Notes: a model not told the origin generated them from the sequence alone. Counted from the first letter of the stretch, positions 12,901-24,361 are shown. The stretch is DNA of 64,000 nucleotides from Nematostella vectensis (GCF_932526225.1 NC_064045.1:13448442-13512441), one strand, 5' to 3'. Made by a program: numbers and translations.

Positions 12901-14887
12901 CCTTAATAAACCTTTACGTTTTACTTTTGTTTAATTATATAAAGCTATTATGAATTTATTGTCTATGTAGAGTAAGGAGAGGGAAGGAGGGAATTTTGAC
13001 TGAGGACACATTGCCTTCCCTTTGACGACATTTGGCCGTCATTTAAAACTTTCGAAAATTAATTCACCTCATTAAAGCCGCATTGTCACCAGTTTACTTC
13101 CGAAGGTCCGACGGAAACCTCAACCGTTAAAAGACAAAAGAATCTATTAAAATCCGAGATATTAAACACGCCATCCGCTCTAAATTAACAATCACATCCT
13201 CACACAAACTTCCAATAAACACACTGCTTTCAATATCTTGAAATATTTTTCGCGTTTTCCGTTAAAAATCATCGGATACTGTTACGTAACCGACCGGAAG
13301 TAAACTGGTGACAATGCGGCTTTAAGTGTGAATGTGGACGATCATTCCTTTGAATTTTATTCTCAGTTATCAAGTTACTGCTCTTCCAGTTGTCCTGAAA
13401 ACTTGTTTGAATAACCACGAACGCTCGGTATAAATCGATTTAAACTATGAAAAAAATAATTTGTGTTAAATATACAACCGCGGTGACCTAGAACCTAATC
13501 CCTCAGAACCGAATCAGAACCTAAAAACGGTCAGGGGGGGACTTCAAAAAAATAATAAAATAATAAAAATACCTTTTTAACGAGTAAAATCAGCTAGAAT
13601 CGATGAAAAGGCATTATATAAATATGGTGGTGTTTTTTTTTAATGGCCCACTCCCTCCTTTTGTTTGAAATCGCCTCAATGTGTTTATTTAGTATGAATT
13701 ACAGGATGAGTGCACGTTTTTGGTTATAGAATTTTCCTGTTTTTTTTTTTCCTTCGGATTCCTTCGGATTTTTTTTTTCAGTTATAGGTCTTCCATTCAT
13801 CTAGAAAATATATTTGCCCGGCAATATAATCGAGTAAAATCACAAACATGGATAATATATACATATCTTTTGAAAACGAAACAGCGTGATGAATATTTTA
13901 GCCAAAGAAAAGGCTTATCAATATTGTGGTTGAAATAACGTCATGCGTTTAAATATGCCATTTTAATGATAAAAACCCTAAACTCCAAAAACAAAATCAT
14001 TTTTATAGTAAATTCACACAGTGATTGTTAGTTATAGCTATTACAATAATACCCAGCTGCAGCCAAGTTTGTATTTTGTTTTCGTAATCATAGCATGAGA
14101 TGACTCAAAAGCGTTGGCGGCCGGTGTGCAGTAGTTTTCCATGCACGTGTTCGATCAAAGACCGGAAAATTCCACCCGTTTTTTCATTGTTTATAAGCCG
14201 GTGTTGGAAAAACCCAATGCCCAGTAAAAACGATATTTTTCACATTTCTCACGAAAAACGTTTTAGTTAATATCATTCTATAAGTTTTTTTTAGCAAAAC
14301 TGGAAAAATAAAAAACGGTTACAGGGGGCCATGTGTCAAGGGCATTCACAAGCGGCGCGTCGAATGAAATGTGTGCAAAACCGGTTTTCTAAAGCCAGTC
14401 AGTCGGGTTTGACAAATAAATCCTGGATAACTAACCTTCCTTGATAGCGGTTCCCCCATTTGCTGCCAGGCTCGTAGTGCAACACAGGTTCTGCTACGCC
14501 AAAGTAAAATAATCCAACGCCGATTCCAGCAGCGAACAGCATACTAAAGTACGAACCATCATTGAATTCCGGCTCCTCGTCGTCTGTCTTCCCAAGTTTT
14601 AGGTTAGAATACTTGGAGAAGAACAGAACGAGAATGAACACAGCCCAGACGTCTTGGGTCCCGATGTAGAGCCAGGTCCACTTATCTGTCACCCACTTTG
14701 CCCATGTGGGCATTTCTTTTGCTGCCAGATCTGTCTTTACAAGACAGAATAAGACAAGACTCCAAATTATAATGGCAGAGAAAATAGTCACAACGGGATT
14801 AAAATTGACTCGCATTTTCCCGATTTTGAACTTTATAGTTCGACATCTTTCAATTTGAGACATATCCCCGGTGTGTATTTCACCCAT
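9949..14887 (-). CDS. BCCT-family (betaine/carnitine/choline-type) transporter A
   Basis: A sodium- or proton-coupled transporter of quaternary-ammonium osmolytes in the plasma membrane; the exact substrate is not readable from sequence. Exon 1 is 14436-14887 (ATG at 14887) and exon 2 is 10270-12020. A good donor at 10269 and a strong polypyrimidine acceptor before 9962 suggest a tiny last exon ending with TAA at 9949, about 738 residues. If unspliced there, the frame runs to 10226. Motifs: AAGIGVGLFYFGVAEP (Gly-rich TM segment), FHWGIHGWIVY, LYPLLGD-like [31 protein letters not shown] (BCCT signature with the aromatic-box tryptophans) and SSDSGSLVIDSLSANG. About 12 membrane segments are expected. 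It is a close paralogue of the gene at 28707-31675, with the intron at the same codon. The 2.4-kb intron holds three MITEs. Confidence 0.92.
10117..10215. repeat. GAT/GAC-rich simple sequence
   Basis: Imperfect trinucleotide-type repeat (GATGATGGTGGTGATGATGA and similar) within the putative last intron or 3' flank of BCCT-A. Confidence 0.7.
12121..12215. mobile_element. Foldback MITE (TAGCCT family) with 10-bp target duplication
   Basis: The 95-bp element begins TAGCCTACCTGTAGGC and ends GCCTACGGGTAGGCTA, almost wholly palindromic. It is flanked by the perfect 10-bp direct repeat AATAACCATC at 12111-12120 and 12216-12225. It lies in the BCCT-A intron. Confidence 0.88.
12581..12906. mobile_element. 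MITE with TTAA ends and long inverted repeats
   Basis: Starts TTAAGGTGGCACGCCGAGGT and ends with the inverse, ACCTCGGCGCGCCACCTTAA; the inverted repeats continue for about 70 bp (through ACTCATTTTCGG). TTAA at both ends suggests a piggyBac-type target. Non-coding, in the BCCT-A intron. Confidence 0.85.
13072..13325. mobile_element. Second TTAA-flanked MITE
   Basis: Begins TTAAAGCCGCATTGTCACCA and continues GTTTACTTCCG; ends with the exact inverse, CGGAAGTAAAC then TGGTGACAATGCGGCTTTAA. It is a different family from 12581-12906 but also has TTAA termini. Intronic. Confidence 0.85.
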
Positions 14888-17000
14888 TTTGGATTTTTAC
14901 TCGGCAAATGAAAAGTAAAAGATTTCAGCTTTGTTTACAACCTTTCTGACTTTTACTGAAAGGAAACTGAATTGGCGCGAAAAATTACGCTATTTATATC
15001 TGGGGGCAGAAATTTCATTATGCATACAGCGGTCTTGTGATTGGCTGTATTGTAGTCTTGTGCCAGGTGTGATAAGCACGTCAGGGGAAAATCACTTATC
15101 GCTAGTCAGCTAGTACCTTTTCACGGTACGACAGACGATTACCCGGTTGCCAGGAAGGGAGAAATAAACATTAAAGTAAAACTCGACTAGGTTTCCACTG
15201 AATTTCGACCGGTTGTAGTCATTTTTATCGGATAACTTGGCCATATTTTACCCGTTGACTCGAGGAATTGCAATTGATTTTGCCCTTATTTCGATCGGTT
15301 TGTAATATTGAGTGAGTTTTATCTAGCACAAATAGTATTAAAACTAGAAGTTCAAATGGAGATGTGGAATGCTGTGAGGAGCAAACGCTGCTGCTTTTAC
15401 TCGTGTGTAGAAGAAATTACATTCATTTCTTTTTGTGTTAAAAATATCGGCTTTGTCGAGGTTAAGTTAAATTATATTTTTGGATATACAGATGAAGAGG
15501 AATAACTGGAGAATGCGGATTTTTTTTATTTGTTTATTTAAAGTATGTTCATGAATGTAACTATGTAACAGTAATGTCAACGATGTAATTCAATATGAAT
15601 AAAATGTTTTTGGTTTACAATAAAGTAATTCCTGGTAAGACGGTGATTGTATCATAAAAAAAATAACATGACTTTACTGTACTTTCAAGATAATTTCTGG
15701 TAACATGCTGTTTGTCTCATCTAACATAATATTAACATCTAACATCTATGCTGATTGTCTATACATCTATGCTGATTGTCTCATAAAAAATAACATGGCT
15801 TTACTGTCTGGTAACATGATGATGCTCATGCAACATAAAACATGAGTTTTCTGACTTTTAAAAGTCAACTGGAATATATATATTGTCCTAGTCTCCAATA
15901 TATATATAACTTGGCTATAATCAGCAATAACACTGAATGTTACTCCCTGGGGGGCAAAAGCGATTTTAACCCTAAGGGAGGACACTTTGGGCGTGGTCAC
16001 CTGAAATTATTACCCCTTAGAGATAGCAAATTGGGGTGGTTGAAGGAATTGTTAGCCCTAAGAGACACTTCCTGAAGAAGGACTGAATAAAAGTACGTCT
16101 CCGGCTGGAAATTGAGCCTGAATTTATATATGGTCAGGGGCTCATAAGTAGGGGCAATCATCTGTATTATATAAGTGTCACGGCGTTTCCTAGGATCAGG
16201 CTATTTTTAGACGCACGGATTAGCCAATCAGATTACAGGACGGAAAAATTGACTTTGTCTCAAGGAATCCAAAATGGCGGCCGAGAAGGGGCAAAACGAC
16301 GCTTCAAAGTCTTATACAATCGTCATATGCCTTCTTATCTCTGAGTCCTTTTTGTCGCAGAGAAAGAAATAATCTGTTACTAGCCTTGGTCTATTTATTT
16401 CTCCATAAGTGGACTCAAACGTTGTTACGAGGACGTTTCTTCTTGCTCTTGCAAAGCAATAAATTCAGAAATAAGTGATCATTTGTTTCGATCTCGAAAT
16501 TTTCTCGCTGAGAGGCCATATCATTCATAAGGTGTTTGATACTGCTAGTTAACTAACAATAGTGTAAGAAGTAACATACGGAAGTTCATGTCTTGTTTTT
16601 TTGTTTTACATTTATATTAAACCAGCTCTTCAAAACTGTAAGTAATTGTGTTTGTATAAGAAAGAATTTAGTCATGATACGCATGAATATCAACACTAAT
16701 GACCTGCCCTCGACTCAACTTGCCCTGATCTGGTAAGAAATTGTAAAGAATAATCATGTAAAAGTACACTAACATAAAAGGCAACTTCAATATGAATTAC
16801 ATTTGTGACTTTTGTTGTAAATTTTTTTTCCATTTAAGCTTAATTCGAAAATCGATACTTACTCATTTAACTTATAATCTGTTATGAATACTTACAGTAT
16901 TACATACTTGTGGTATCGTAATTTGTTCAAATTTGACTTTCTTTTGACTGACCTCTTGGCTGTCTAGAAATCATAATAAGATTTAAAATCATTGCAAAAA
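14888..17000. other. 5' flank of BCCT-A and gene-poor DNA
   Basis: Upstream region of BCCT-A, AT-rich with no convincing ORF. Two plus-strand AATAAA-like hexamers occur near 15600-15630. A small imperfect duplication (ATCTATGCTGATTGTCT twice, about 15745-15783) is present. Promoter elements cannot be assigned by eye. Confidence 0.4.
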
Positions 17001-17001
17001 A

Positions 17002-17094
17002 GGCCAGAAGGGGGGGGGGAATGGGTGGTTTGAGTGAAACCCCCCTGGGGGCCGCGGCGGGCCCCTCCGCCCCCCCACCCCCCCCCCATCCCAT
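17002..17094. repeat. Left inverted terminal repeat, outer half
   Basis: GTTTGAGTGAAACCCCCCTG, then GGCCGCGGCGGGCCCCTCCGC and a C-rich run align in inverse orientation with 26945-27015 (CGGAGGGGCGATCCGCGCC then GTTTCTATGAAAG). Confidence 0.65.
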
Positions 17095-17894
17095 TGTTAT
17101 GATAGATTGTGTTAGATCGTAGTTAAAGGAAGTAAGGAGATATACAAGTCAAGATATAATTACTCTAAGGATAAATCAAGGTTAAAAGTATTCTTGAAGC
17201 ATTATTAGCTTTTAGCATAGGAGGATGTTCGTTTAATTATAAGGATGAGTGAAATAATGACCTTTGTGGGATCGCACCATGTTTCGGAACTCATCTTGTC
17301 TTCTACTTTCCGTTGAATCAGTTAGTTAACGAGTCTTCTTTTGATACAGTTCCTTTTGATGTCGGACGTTGACTGGCGGTATCATTAACACAGCACATAG
17401 GACCACCCACACTCAAGTAGGAGGTGCTTAGCTCTACTGTTTTTTGGTAATCTGATTACTTATGCTAATCCAAGTCACCCAACACCACACCTACGCTACT
17501 TGAGCGACCACTTCTTTTCCCCTTACGTTCGTTAACTTTCGATTACAAGTTAAATATTTGTTTCTCCAAAGTTACCTTTTTACCTTTCCCACTGACTCCC
17601 TCAGTTTCATGGCAAAGGACATTCGTTTTGTATCCTTAAATTCTTTTCAAAGCTTTCCTTTGTTATCGCTGATTTTGCCGACAATCAATGATATCTGATG
17701 TAACTGTTTGCATTGTCAAGTACCGTCCAATCACTGCCCTCTGCACACGTGGTCAGTGCTTGTCAATCAAACGTACTACTTGTTTTACTACAAATAGGAC
17801 CACATTGTAAATCCTCTTCACTCTTCATCCTACTGACTTATCAGAATAAAGGTACGACTCCGGTCAACAGAAGTCCTCCCGACTAATCATTACA
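17095..17894 (+). mobile_element. Probable solo LTR inserted in the left ITR
   Basis: The 800-bp segment begins TGTTATG and ends CATTACA (TG..CA ends), is flanked by CCAT direct repeats (17091-17094, 17895-17898) and has AATAAA at 17845 near its 3' end. Removing it joins the two halves of the left ITR in the order seen at the right end. No internal gag-pol remains. The family is not determined. Confidence 0.6.
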
Positions 17895-17898
17895 CCAT

Positions 17899-17960
17899 CT
17901 TAAGCTTGGGTGGCGCGGCGCGCCCCTCCGAGCCCCCCAGCCCCCCAGCCCCTACCCTCC
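17899..17960. repeat. Left inverted terminal repeat, inner half
   Basis: AAGCTTGGGTGGCGCGGCGC then GCCCCTCCGAGCCCCCCAG is the inverse of 26888-26935 (CTGGGGGGGTCGGAGGGGC then AGCGCCCCTCCCAAGCC). Confidence 0.65.
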
Positions 17961-18003
17961 TTCTATATATCAAGCATATAATGTTTCACGTACATAAATG
18001 GTT

Positions 18004-18110
18004 AGGGCAATTGCTCATGTAGGCCGGGCGCGGTTCGCGTACACGACTTTTTGGGGCAATTGCTTATGTAGGCCGGGCGCGGTTCGCGTACACGACTTTT
18101 TGGGGTAAAT
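18004..18110. repeat. Subterminal direct repeat, two copies of about 53 bp
   Basis: GGGCAATTGCTCATGTAGGC and GGGCAATTGCTTATGTAGGC, each continued by CGGGCGCGGTTCGCGTACAC then GACTTTTTGGGG. They lie just inside the left ITR, before the first element gene. Confidence 0.9.
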
Positions 18111-18227
18111 AGCGATGGTGTCGGGGAGGGCCGCGAAAACGAGAAGGGGGGCCAACCTACGGAGCGCGGAATAACCGTTTTTCGGCCGTAAAATTAAAGC
18201 CGCTGGCGTGGCGTTTAAACCTGAGTT

Positions 18228-18882
18228 TTACTCGAACACCTCGCTTCCGAACTCCTCGCGAATTTCTCGCAGCCTCTTTTTCATCTTTTCGCGTGTCTCC
18301 AGGGAGTGCCATTTCCCGTTTTTTTTTTCTCACGCGGTGCGAGGCCGTGTCGAGCTCTGATAGCGGCCTTGAGAGCGTAGTATCTCTCTTGTTCCTGAAG
18401 TATTAGCCGAAACTCTTCGTCTGAGATATGCCCGTCCTGCAGAGCCTTAGAGACCAGCTCGTTGATCGAGTTTTTCTTACTCTCCGCTAAAACCATCGTG
18501 TCTTCGTGTTTAGCCACCTTGCTCGTAAGACCCCTAGAGACTACCCCCGCGCCCCCGCCCACGACACCGACCAGCCCAGCGACCCCTGCCAGCAGACCGC
18601 CGATCAGAACCCCTATCCCACTCAAAGAGACCCCACCCCGGCGCTGGAAAGCGCCCCTGCGGCAATGCCGGATGCCACAGACACAGCATGGGTAACGGCA
18701 AAGGCGCGCTTATACTTCTTCCGCACCTGTCGATGATGCGTTATCTCGTTGTCTAGGACCGCCTGAGTGTCACATATTTTCTGGAGTCGGAAGCAGAACT
18801 CCTCTGGGGTGTTGAGAGTGACCCGGTGAACAGAACCTGGAGATTCTGCGGCTAGAATTGCTGCCACACCGCCGGGATACAC
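18228..18882 (-). pseudogene. Element gene: uncharacterised membrane-associated protein, frameshifted
   Basis: Minus-strand reading in three overlapping frames: 18882 to about 18622 (contains NTPEEFCFRLQKICDTQ and NEITHHRQVRKKYKRA), then about 18625 to 18320 (a Gly/Ala/Val-rich probable membrane segment GIGVLIGGLLAGVAGLVGVV, followed by NSINELVSKALQDGHISDEE), then a third frame after a T9 run at 18321 ending EIREEFGSEVFE with TAA at 18228. At least two frameshifts break it. No in-frame ATG is seen at the 5' end, so the start may have been lost. Order: soluble head, hydrophobic hairpin, helical tail. I recall similar unnamed proteins in cnidarian assemblies; function unknown. It is transcribed away from the capsid-type gene. 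Confidence 0.55.
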
Positions 18883-18904
18883 GCTACTCGATCACCCTCG
18901 CTCA

Positions 18905-21790
18905 GACAGAAATGGTGGTGGTACTGGTATATTGGCACGGGACTCACTTGTAGTTAAAAATGCAAGAGCGGGTATTTATGATTCTTTTGAGTATTCGGAG
19001 TGGACAATTGTGTCTGGCTCTACTCGTCTGCGTTTTCTTGCCATCTATAGGCCACCATACTCGTCAAGTCATCCGCTCACTGTGAGCATGTTTATCTCGG
19101 AATTCGCCGAGTTCCTGGAGTCTGTTGTCATGACAACTGAGCCTCTGGTGTTGACTGGTGATTTCAATATCCATGTTTATATCGATTCTGATAACGATGC
19201 AGCTTGCTTCTTAGATCTACTGTCATCAATGGGTCTACAGCAGCACATTAACTTCCCTACTCATATCTCTGGGAACACCTTGGATTTGCTTATCTCAAGG
19301 ACTCTAGATTCTAGTCTCATACATGATGTCCGACCTGGCTCTTATTTCTCAGACCATTGTATATCATTTTTCGCAATAAATGTTTCAATGCCGGAGTTCT
19401 CTAGGAAAAAGGTATCCTTTAGGAAGGTGAAGGCTATTGACACAACAGCATTCATGAGTGATTTGTCTGCCTCGGAACTGTGTCAGGACCCACCTTCGGA
19501 GATTGTGCAATTGGTCGACTGTTATAACAAAACACTTGCTGAATTACTCGATCGCCATGCGCCACTCAAGACGAAAACAGTTACAGTCAGACCCCAAGTG
19601 CCCTGGTATTCTGAGGAAATCCGTGAGGCTAAGAGAGTGCGCAGGCGCGCGGAAAGGAAATGGAGAATTACTAGGTCTGCTGATGATCTCGCCTCATTCA
19701 AACGACACAAAAATCATGTGACGTATTTGCTGAAAGAAGCCAAATCTGCTTTTTTGACTGATTTTGTCAGTCAAAATTCTGATAATCAAGGCAAGTTTCA
19801 ATTTCGTGCTGTGAAAGATCTTTTAGTGAAAAAGAACTCACTATGCTTCTCGGACTATGCGGATAAATCAGCATTGGCAAACGACATAGGAAAGTATTTT
19901 GTGGAAAAAATCAACCGACTGCGTGATGAGCTTGACAAGGGTTGTGGTGCCTCGGAGAATGTACAGAGCGGTGATCTGGTGAATCACTGTACTGTAGAAA
20001 CGGTCTCTCTAGTCCCTCGAATGTGTTGACTGAGGAAGATGTATGCATGCTCATTAAGAATTCGAAATGTACTTCTTGTTGCCTCGATCCCATACCTACG
20101 CCCTTTTCGAAATCCTGTAGTGAGCCACTCGTTTCCGTGATCACCAAGCTAATCAATAACTCGTTAGAATCAGGAATTTTTCCTGACTGCTGGAAAGAGG
20201 CTATTGTCGTACCACTGTTAAAGAAACAGGGATTGGAATCTATCTTCAAGAACTTGCGTCCTGTGAGCAATTTAGCTTATGTTTCCAAGCTCATTGAGCG
20301 TGCAGTTTTCAATCAGACGGATAATCACCTTATTCAGTCAGCGCTTTATCCGCTATTACAGTCTGCATACCGCAAGCATCACAGTACGGAAACGGCGTTG
20401 GTCAAAGTTGCTAACGATATATTATTGAATATGAACTCGCAGCGCGTTACATTACTTGTACTCTTAGATTTAAGTGCTGCATTTGATACAGTTGATCACT
20501 CAATTTTGCTCCAACGTCTAACAGCAAGCTTCGGCATCGGTGGGAAGGCTTTGGAGTGGTTTACGTCATATTTATCAGGGCGCAGCCAGCGTGTGTTGTT
20601 TGAGGGGGTGACGTCGGACAGCTTTGATCTGCGTTTTGGTGTCCCACAAGGCAGCTGTCTTGGTCCGCTTCTGTTTGTACTTTACACCTCCAAGCTCTTT
20701 GAGATAGTACAAGCCCATCTGCCGGATGCACAATGTTGCGCTGACGACACACAACTTTATCTATCTTTTGATCCCAATAGTGAGACGGACCTAGCGGATT
20801 CTTTGGATGCTATGGAACGATGCATCAATAACTTACGTACTTGGATGTACCAGGACAAGTTAAAAAACAATTACGATAAAACTGAATTTCTTGTTATCGG
20901 ATCGAATCAACAGCTGTTGAAAGTAGATAATTGTTCAGTTCGTGTTGGCAATATAGATATTATGCCCATTTCAGAAGTGCGCAATCTTGGTGCCTGGTTC
21001 GACTCACATTTTTCTATGTCGACCCATATTTCTAAGTCTTGTAGTTCAGCGTTTTTCTGGCTGCACAATATTAAGAGAATAAGCCAATTTTTGCCTAGGG
21101 ATAAACTAGAAATGGTGTTACATGCCTTTGTTACCAGTAGAATAGATTATTGCAATAGACTCCTTTATGGACTACCAGAACGAGAAATTGGTAAATTGCA
21201 AAGGGTGCAGAATGCTGCAGCTAGGCTGCTCACGTCATGCAAAAAATACGATCATATTACGCCTGTGCTAAGAAATCTTCATTGGTAAGGTATCGGGTTA
21301 AATTTAAAATCTTGCTAATCACTTTCAAAGCTCTTCAGGGGCTAGCTCCTCGTTACATAACTGATCTCATTAGAATTAAGAATAACGCGCGCTATTCACT
21401 GCGCTCAAATGAGGGCCTTTCTTTAATGCATCCCCTAGGAAAAATGATGAAGTCTTTCGGTGACAGATCGTTTAGTGTTGCTGCACCTACATTATGGAAC
21501 GCTCTCCCTGCAAATCTTCGCACCATCAATTGCAGCATCTTTAATTTTAAAGCGCAACTTAAGACTCATCTTTTTAAATTAGCTTTTAACACTTGATATC
21601 ACATAATAATCAATATAGATATTTTTATTTTTATTATTTTATTTTTTATTCAATATTTTTCCTATGAATCTATTATTTCATATTATTTTCGATTATAATT
21701 GTAAATTTTATTGTATATATTAGTTCAACATTTAGTTATATTGTAATGCGCTTTTGATCATTATAAATTGATAAATTATTATTAATTATT
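18905..21790 (+). mobile_element. 5'-truncated CR1/L2-like LINE (endonuclease and reverse transcriptase), frameshifted
   Basis: Frames at about 18932-20029, 20023-21288 and 21237-21596 together give an apurinic-type endonuclease C-terminal part (YRPPYSSSHP, LTGDFNIHV, SDHCISFF), a reverse transcriptase (FDTVDHSILLQRL motif A, GVPQGSCLGPLLFVLY motif B, ADDTQLYLSF motif C) and a C-terminal region ending PTLWNALPANLRT. Two frame changes (about 20025 and 21285) and the missing ORF1 and 5' endonuclease part show it is dead. The 3' tail is AT-rich with ATTATTAATTATT next to the capsid-type gene. It is inserted between the divergent element genes. Confidence 0.9.
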
Positions 21791-22968
21791 CTCAACCCGT
21801 CGACGGCCTCCCCAGGCGAGACGCTATATGTGGCGGTCCCAAAGCTATCGGAAGGCGTCGCGCTCGTGCCTGGCTCCTTGAGGGTCGGTTTCGATCTCTC
21901 CATCTCAGGCCAAGCAAATAATACCGTCGAGAACAACGTCGGCCGAAATCTCGTGAGCCGCCTGAAAATCACGTTTGCAGGAGAAACCTCCAGGACACCA
22001 ACCGCTACGACGTCTTCAAGACGTATGAAAAGCTTTACCTGTCCAAGGTCGAGAGAGAGGACCGCCTGGAGCAGGGCATACAGTCAGAAAACATGCGCAA
22101 GCTTCGCTCCAAGACGTGCGATAAAGCGACTAGTAACGCCAAGGAGTACGCTCTAAGCGCCGCCCACGGGGCGAAGTACACCATCCCGCTAGACCATTCT
22201 CTGCTGACGGACCACGGCGTACTGTACCCAAGGGCGCTCTCCGAGGCGCTGCTCTTCGAGATCACGCTCGCAACGGTTGACCAGCAGGTAGTCGGAAGCG
22301 ATGCTACCAAATCATCCTATGGCATCAAAAATCTAGAGCTGGAATACGAAAGCCTGAGGGACGACAACCTCGCCCGGTCTTCAGCCGCCGCCTACCAAAA
22401 CGGCACAACGTTCTTCTACGAGCAAGTGAACCTCCACAAGACCTTCGTGATTAGCAAAGGGACGGACAGCATAATCAACGAGAGTGTCAACCTGCCGCGA
22501 AGGTCTATGAGTAGTCTGTTGCTCCTCTTTGTGGAGCCATACACGGCAGGGGCTCGCGACTCTGAGAAGTTCGTGTACCCCGACATCAAAAGCGTTCGCG
22601 TTACAATCGACGGCATGCCAAACAAGGTCTTCAGCCAGGGGCTGCGCCCCACGGATTTCTGGAGGGAGGCGAAAAGGCGGTTCGTCCGCCCCTCCCCGGG
22701 GGGGCACAGTGGAGCGCCTGCCGCCCCGGCAGTCAGCCCCGAGCTGTTCTATGGCGATAAAAAGTTTGCTCAGTGGATCGACCTTCTAACGACGGACGAC
22801 ATTGCTATCCATGGAGGTGGTCTCCGATTGGTCAATACCCGCGACGGTGTGCACCTCGAGATAAAACGCACGGCAAGCGGCACGGGTACCGTAAACTGTC
22901 ACGTGTTTGTGGTGGCCGACGCCCAAATGAACCTTATGAACGGACAGCTAGAGTCCATACAATACTGA
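21791..22968 (+). pseudogene. Element gene: probable capsid-type structural protein, 5' end displaced and frameshifted
   Basis: Frame opens right after the LINE tail (LNPSTASPGETLYVAVPKL), shifts near 21985 (after SRLKITFAGE) and then runs open to TGA at 22966, with TIPLDHSLL, GVLYPRALSEALLFEITLA, NVLR-like beta-rich text and WIDLLTTDDIAIHGGG near the C-terminus. About 390 residues remain; the start codon lies on the far side of the LINE or is lost. A beta-rich fold and a position directly before a packaging-type ATPase suggest a jelly-roll major capsid protein. This is inference, not a motif hit; it could be another virion protein. One frameshift and the LINE make this copy inactive. Confidence 0.55.
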
Positions 22969-23017
22969 GCACAGACACCGAAACGTGTTTCTGCGCGAAG
23001 CGCTGCGGCAGCGCGGT

Positions 23018-23617
23018 ATGGACCCGAAAAACATCCCATTTAACGCTCTCATCGTGGGCCCGACGTCATGCGGGAAGACCCGATTTATAGTGGACCGGCT
23101 GCGCGGCCCTTTCCGGGGCAAGTTTGACTACATCGTACTCGTGTGCCCTACCTTTGTCTACAACAAAACATACGACGGCTTTGGCGAGGGCGACGATCGT
23201 CTGTTTGTCGTCACACCTGGGGCGGGTCAGATCGACATAATGCTGAGGTTTGTCTCCGCTGTCTTTGAAGGCACTAATACGCTAATCATACTCGACGACT
23301 GTGCGGCCTCGAAAGACGTAAAGAGGCGCTCTGACCAGCTCGTCAACTTGGCGTTCAGCGCGCGCCACGTGGGTATTAGCGTGTGGGTGATCACGCAGTA
23401 GCTCACCAGCATCACGAAGCCGTTCCGTGAGAACTTCGCGGCCTTGGTGGTCTTCTATACCCCGAGCAAGGCGGACATGAAAGCTATCCTGCATGACTAC
23501 GGCGCGGAGCTCTCAGAAGAGAAGATGAAAGAGTACATGAAGGCCCTCAAGACGGAAAAGTTCTCGAAGTTAGAGTTTTGCTTGCGTCACCCTTATACCA
23601 TCGCCCTAGTTGAATAG
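23018..23617 (+). pseudogene. Element gene: P-loop packaging-type ATPase with an in-frame stop
   Basis: An FtsK/HerA or A32-like DNA-packaging ATPase would pump genomes into capsids. Walker A is GPTSCGKT (about residues 14-21 from ATG 23018), Walker B is NTLIILDDC with the acidic pair, and a later VWVITQ segment fits sensor-type placement. An in-frame TAG at 23399-23401 interrupts it; the same frame stays open afterwards to TAG at 23615. Full span is about 200 codons, short but typical of compact viral packaging ATPases. It starts 50 bp after the capsid-type stop, as in an operon-like viral gene block. Confidence 0.75.
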
Positions 23618-23705
23618 TAAGCGCAGTAAACCACCGCCCACGTATGCCCTAGGGCATAACGCATTGATCACACGTGTTGCACCTTAGCCACGGCAGGGGT
23701 GCATA

Positions 23706-24305
23706 ATGAGCGACGAATACTTTAAGAGTCTTCTTGAGGGGGGCGCCGCCGGCCTCCCGGCCGTCGAGTCGTTGGACTGCTCGACGCGGCCTGCCGGAAC
23801 GGCAACCGGAGGTGAGCGAACTGAGGTAGCAGACGCGAGGGAGAAATTCACGATTCTCGTAGCCTCGGGGAAGTCGAGAAAAATGGTAGGCAAGGCCCTG
23901 ACTCACGACGACGTCAAACGCATGAGCGCCGTGGAGGTGAGGAAGTACGGGAGGGGATACGAGACCGCTCTAGCCAGCCGGACTTCAGACGCCCTGGCAG
24001 ACAGCTTTCTGAAGCTTACGACCAAGCTAGTAGGCATGGCGCTGCCGATAGACAGTGTGGTCGATCTTCACAATGACCTAGTGTCCGACTACATCATCAA
24101 CAACGAGCTCCGCACATTGTGCGGAAGCCTGTCTCTACGCTGCGGTCGTTTGATGGCTTTAGCCGTCGGGGCGTTACACGTAGCACGTCATGTGAACACC
24201 GCCGGAACGGCAAGCGCTGACACGCGGTGTCAACACGAGGTAGCAGTCGCGGACTCACCAGTGGTTCGCCCGAAAACGCACAGTGGCGAGTCCGCCACCC
24301 CATAG
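23706..24305 (+). CDS. Element gene: intact 199-residue uncharacterised protein
   Basis: ATG 23706 to TAG 24303; no disruption. The N-terminal 45 residues are low complexity; a central charged segment (REKFTILVASGKSRKMVGK, LTHDDVKRMSAVEVRKYGRG) precedes an alpha-helical, moderately hydrophobic part (LTTKLVGMALPIDSVVDLHN, SLRCGRLMALAVGALHVARH). The tail is again low complexity. It follows the ATPase by 88 bp on the same strand. I recall related unnamed cnidarian proteins but know no function. It could be a minor capsid or membrane-associated virion protein; this is inference from position only. Confidence 0.55.
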   Translation: MSDEYFKSLLEGGAAGLPAVESLDCSTRPAGTATGGERTEVADAREKFTILVASGKSRKMVGKALTHDDVKRMSAVEVRKYGRGYETALASRTSDALADSFLKLTTKLVGMALPIDSVVDLHNDLVSDYIINNELRTLCGSLSLRCGRLMALAVGALHVARHVNTAGTASADTRCQHEVAVADSPVVRPKTHSGESATP

Positions 24306-24361
24306 TAGACGTTCATTTGAAAGCTTGCCACTTCTTCAGCAACCAAGTAGTTGCATCACAA

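Noticed and set aside
22985-23017. GTG start for the ATPase at 22985
   Set aside because: A eukaryotic or viral gene would use ATG; ATG 23018 directly precedes the conserved part.
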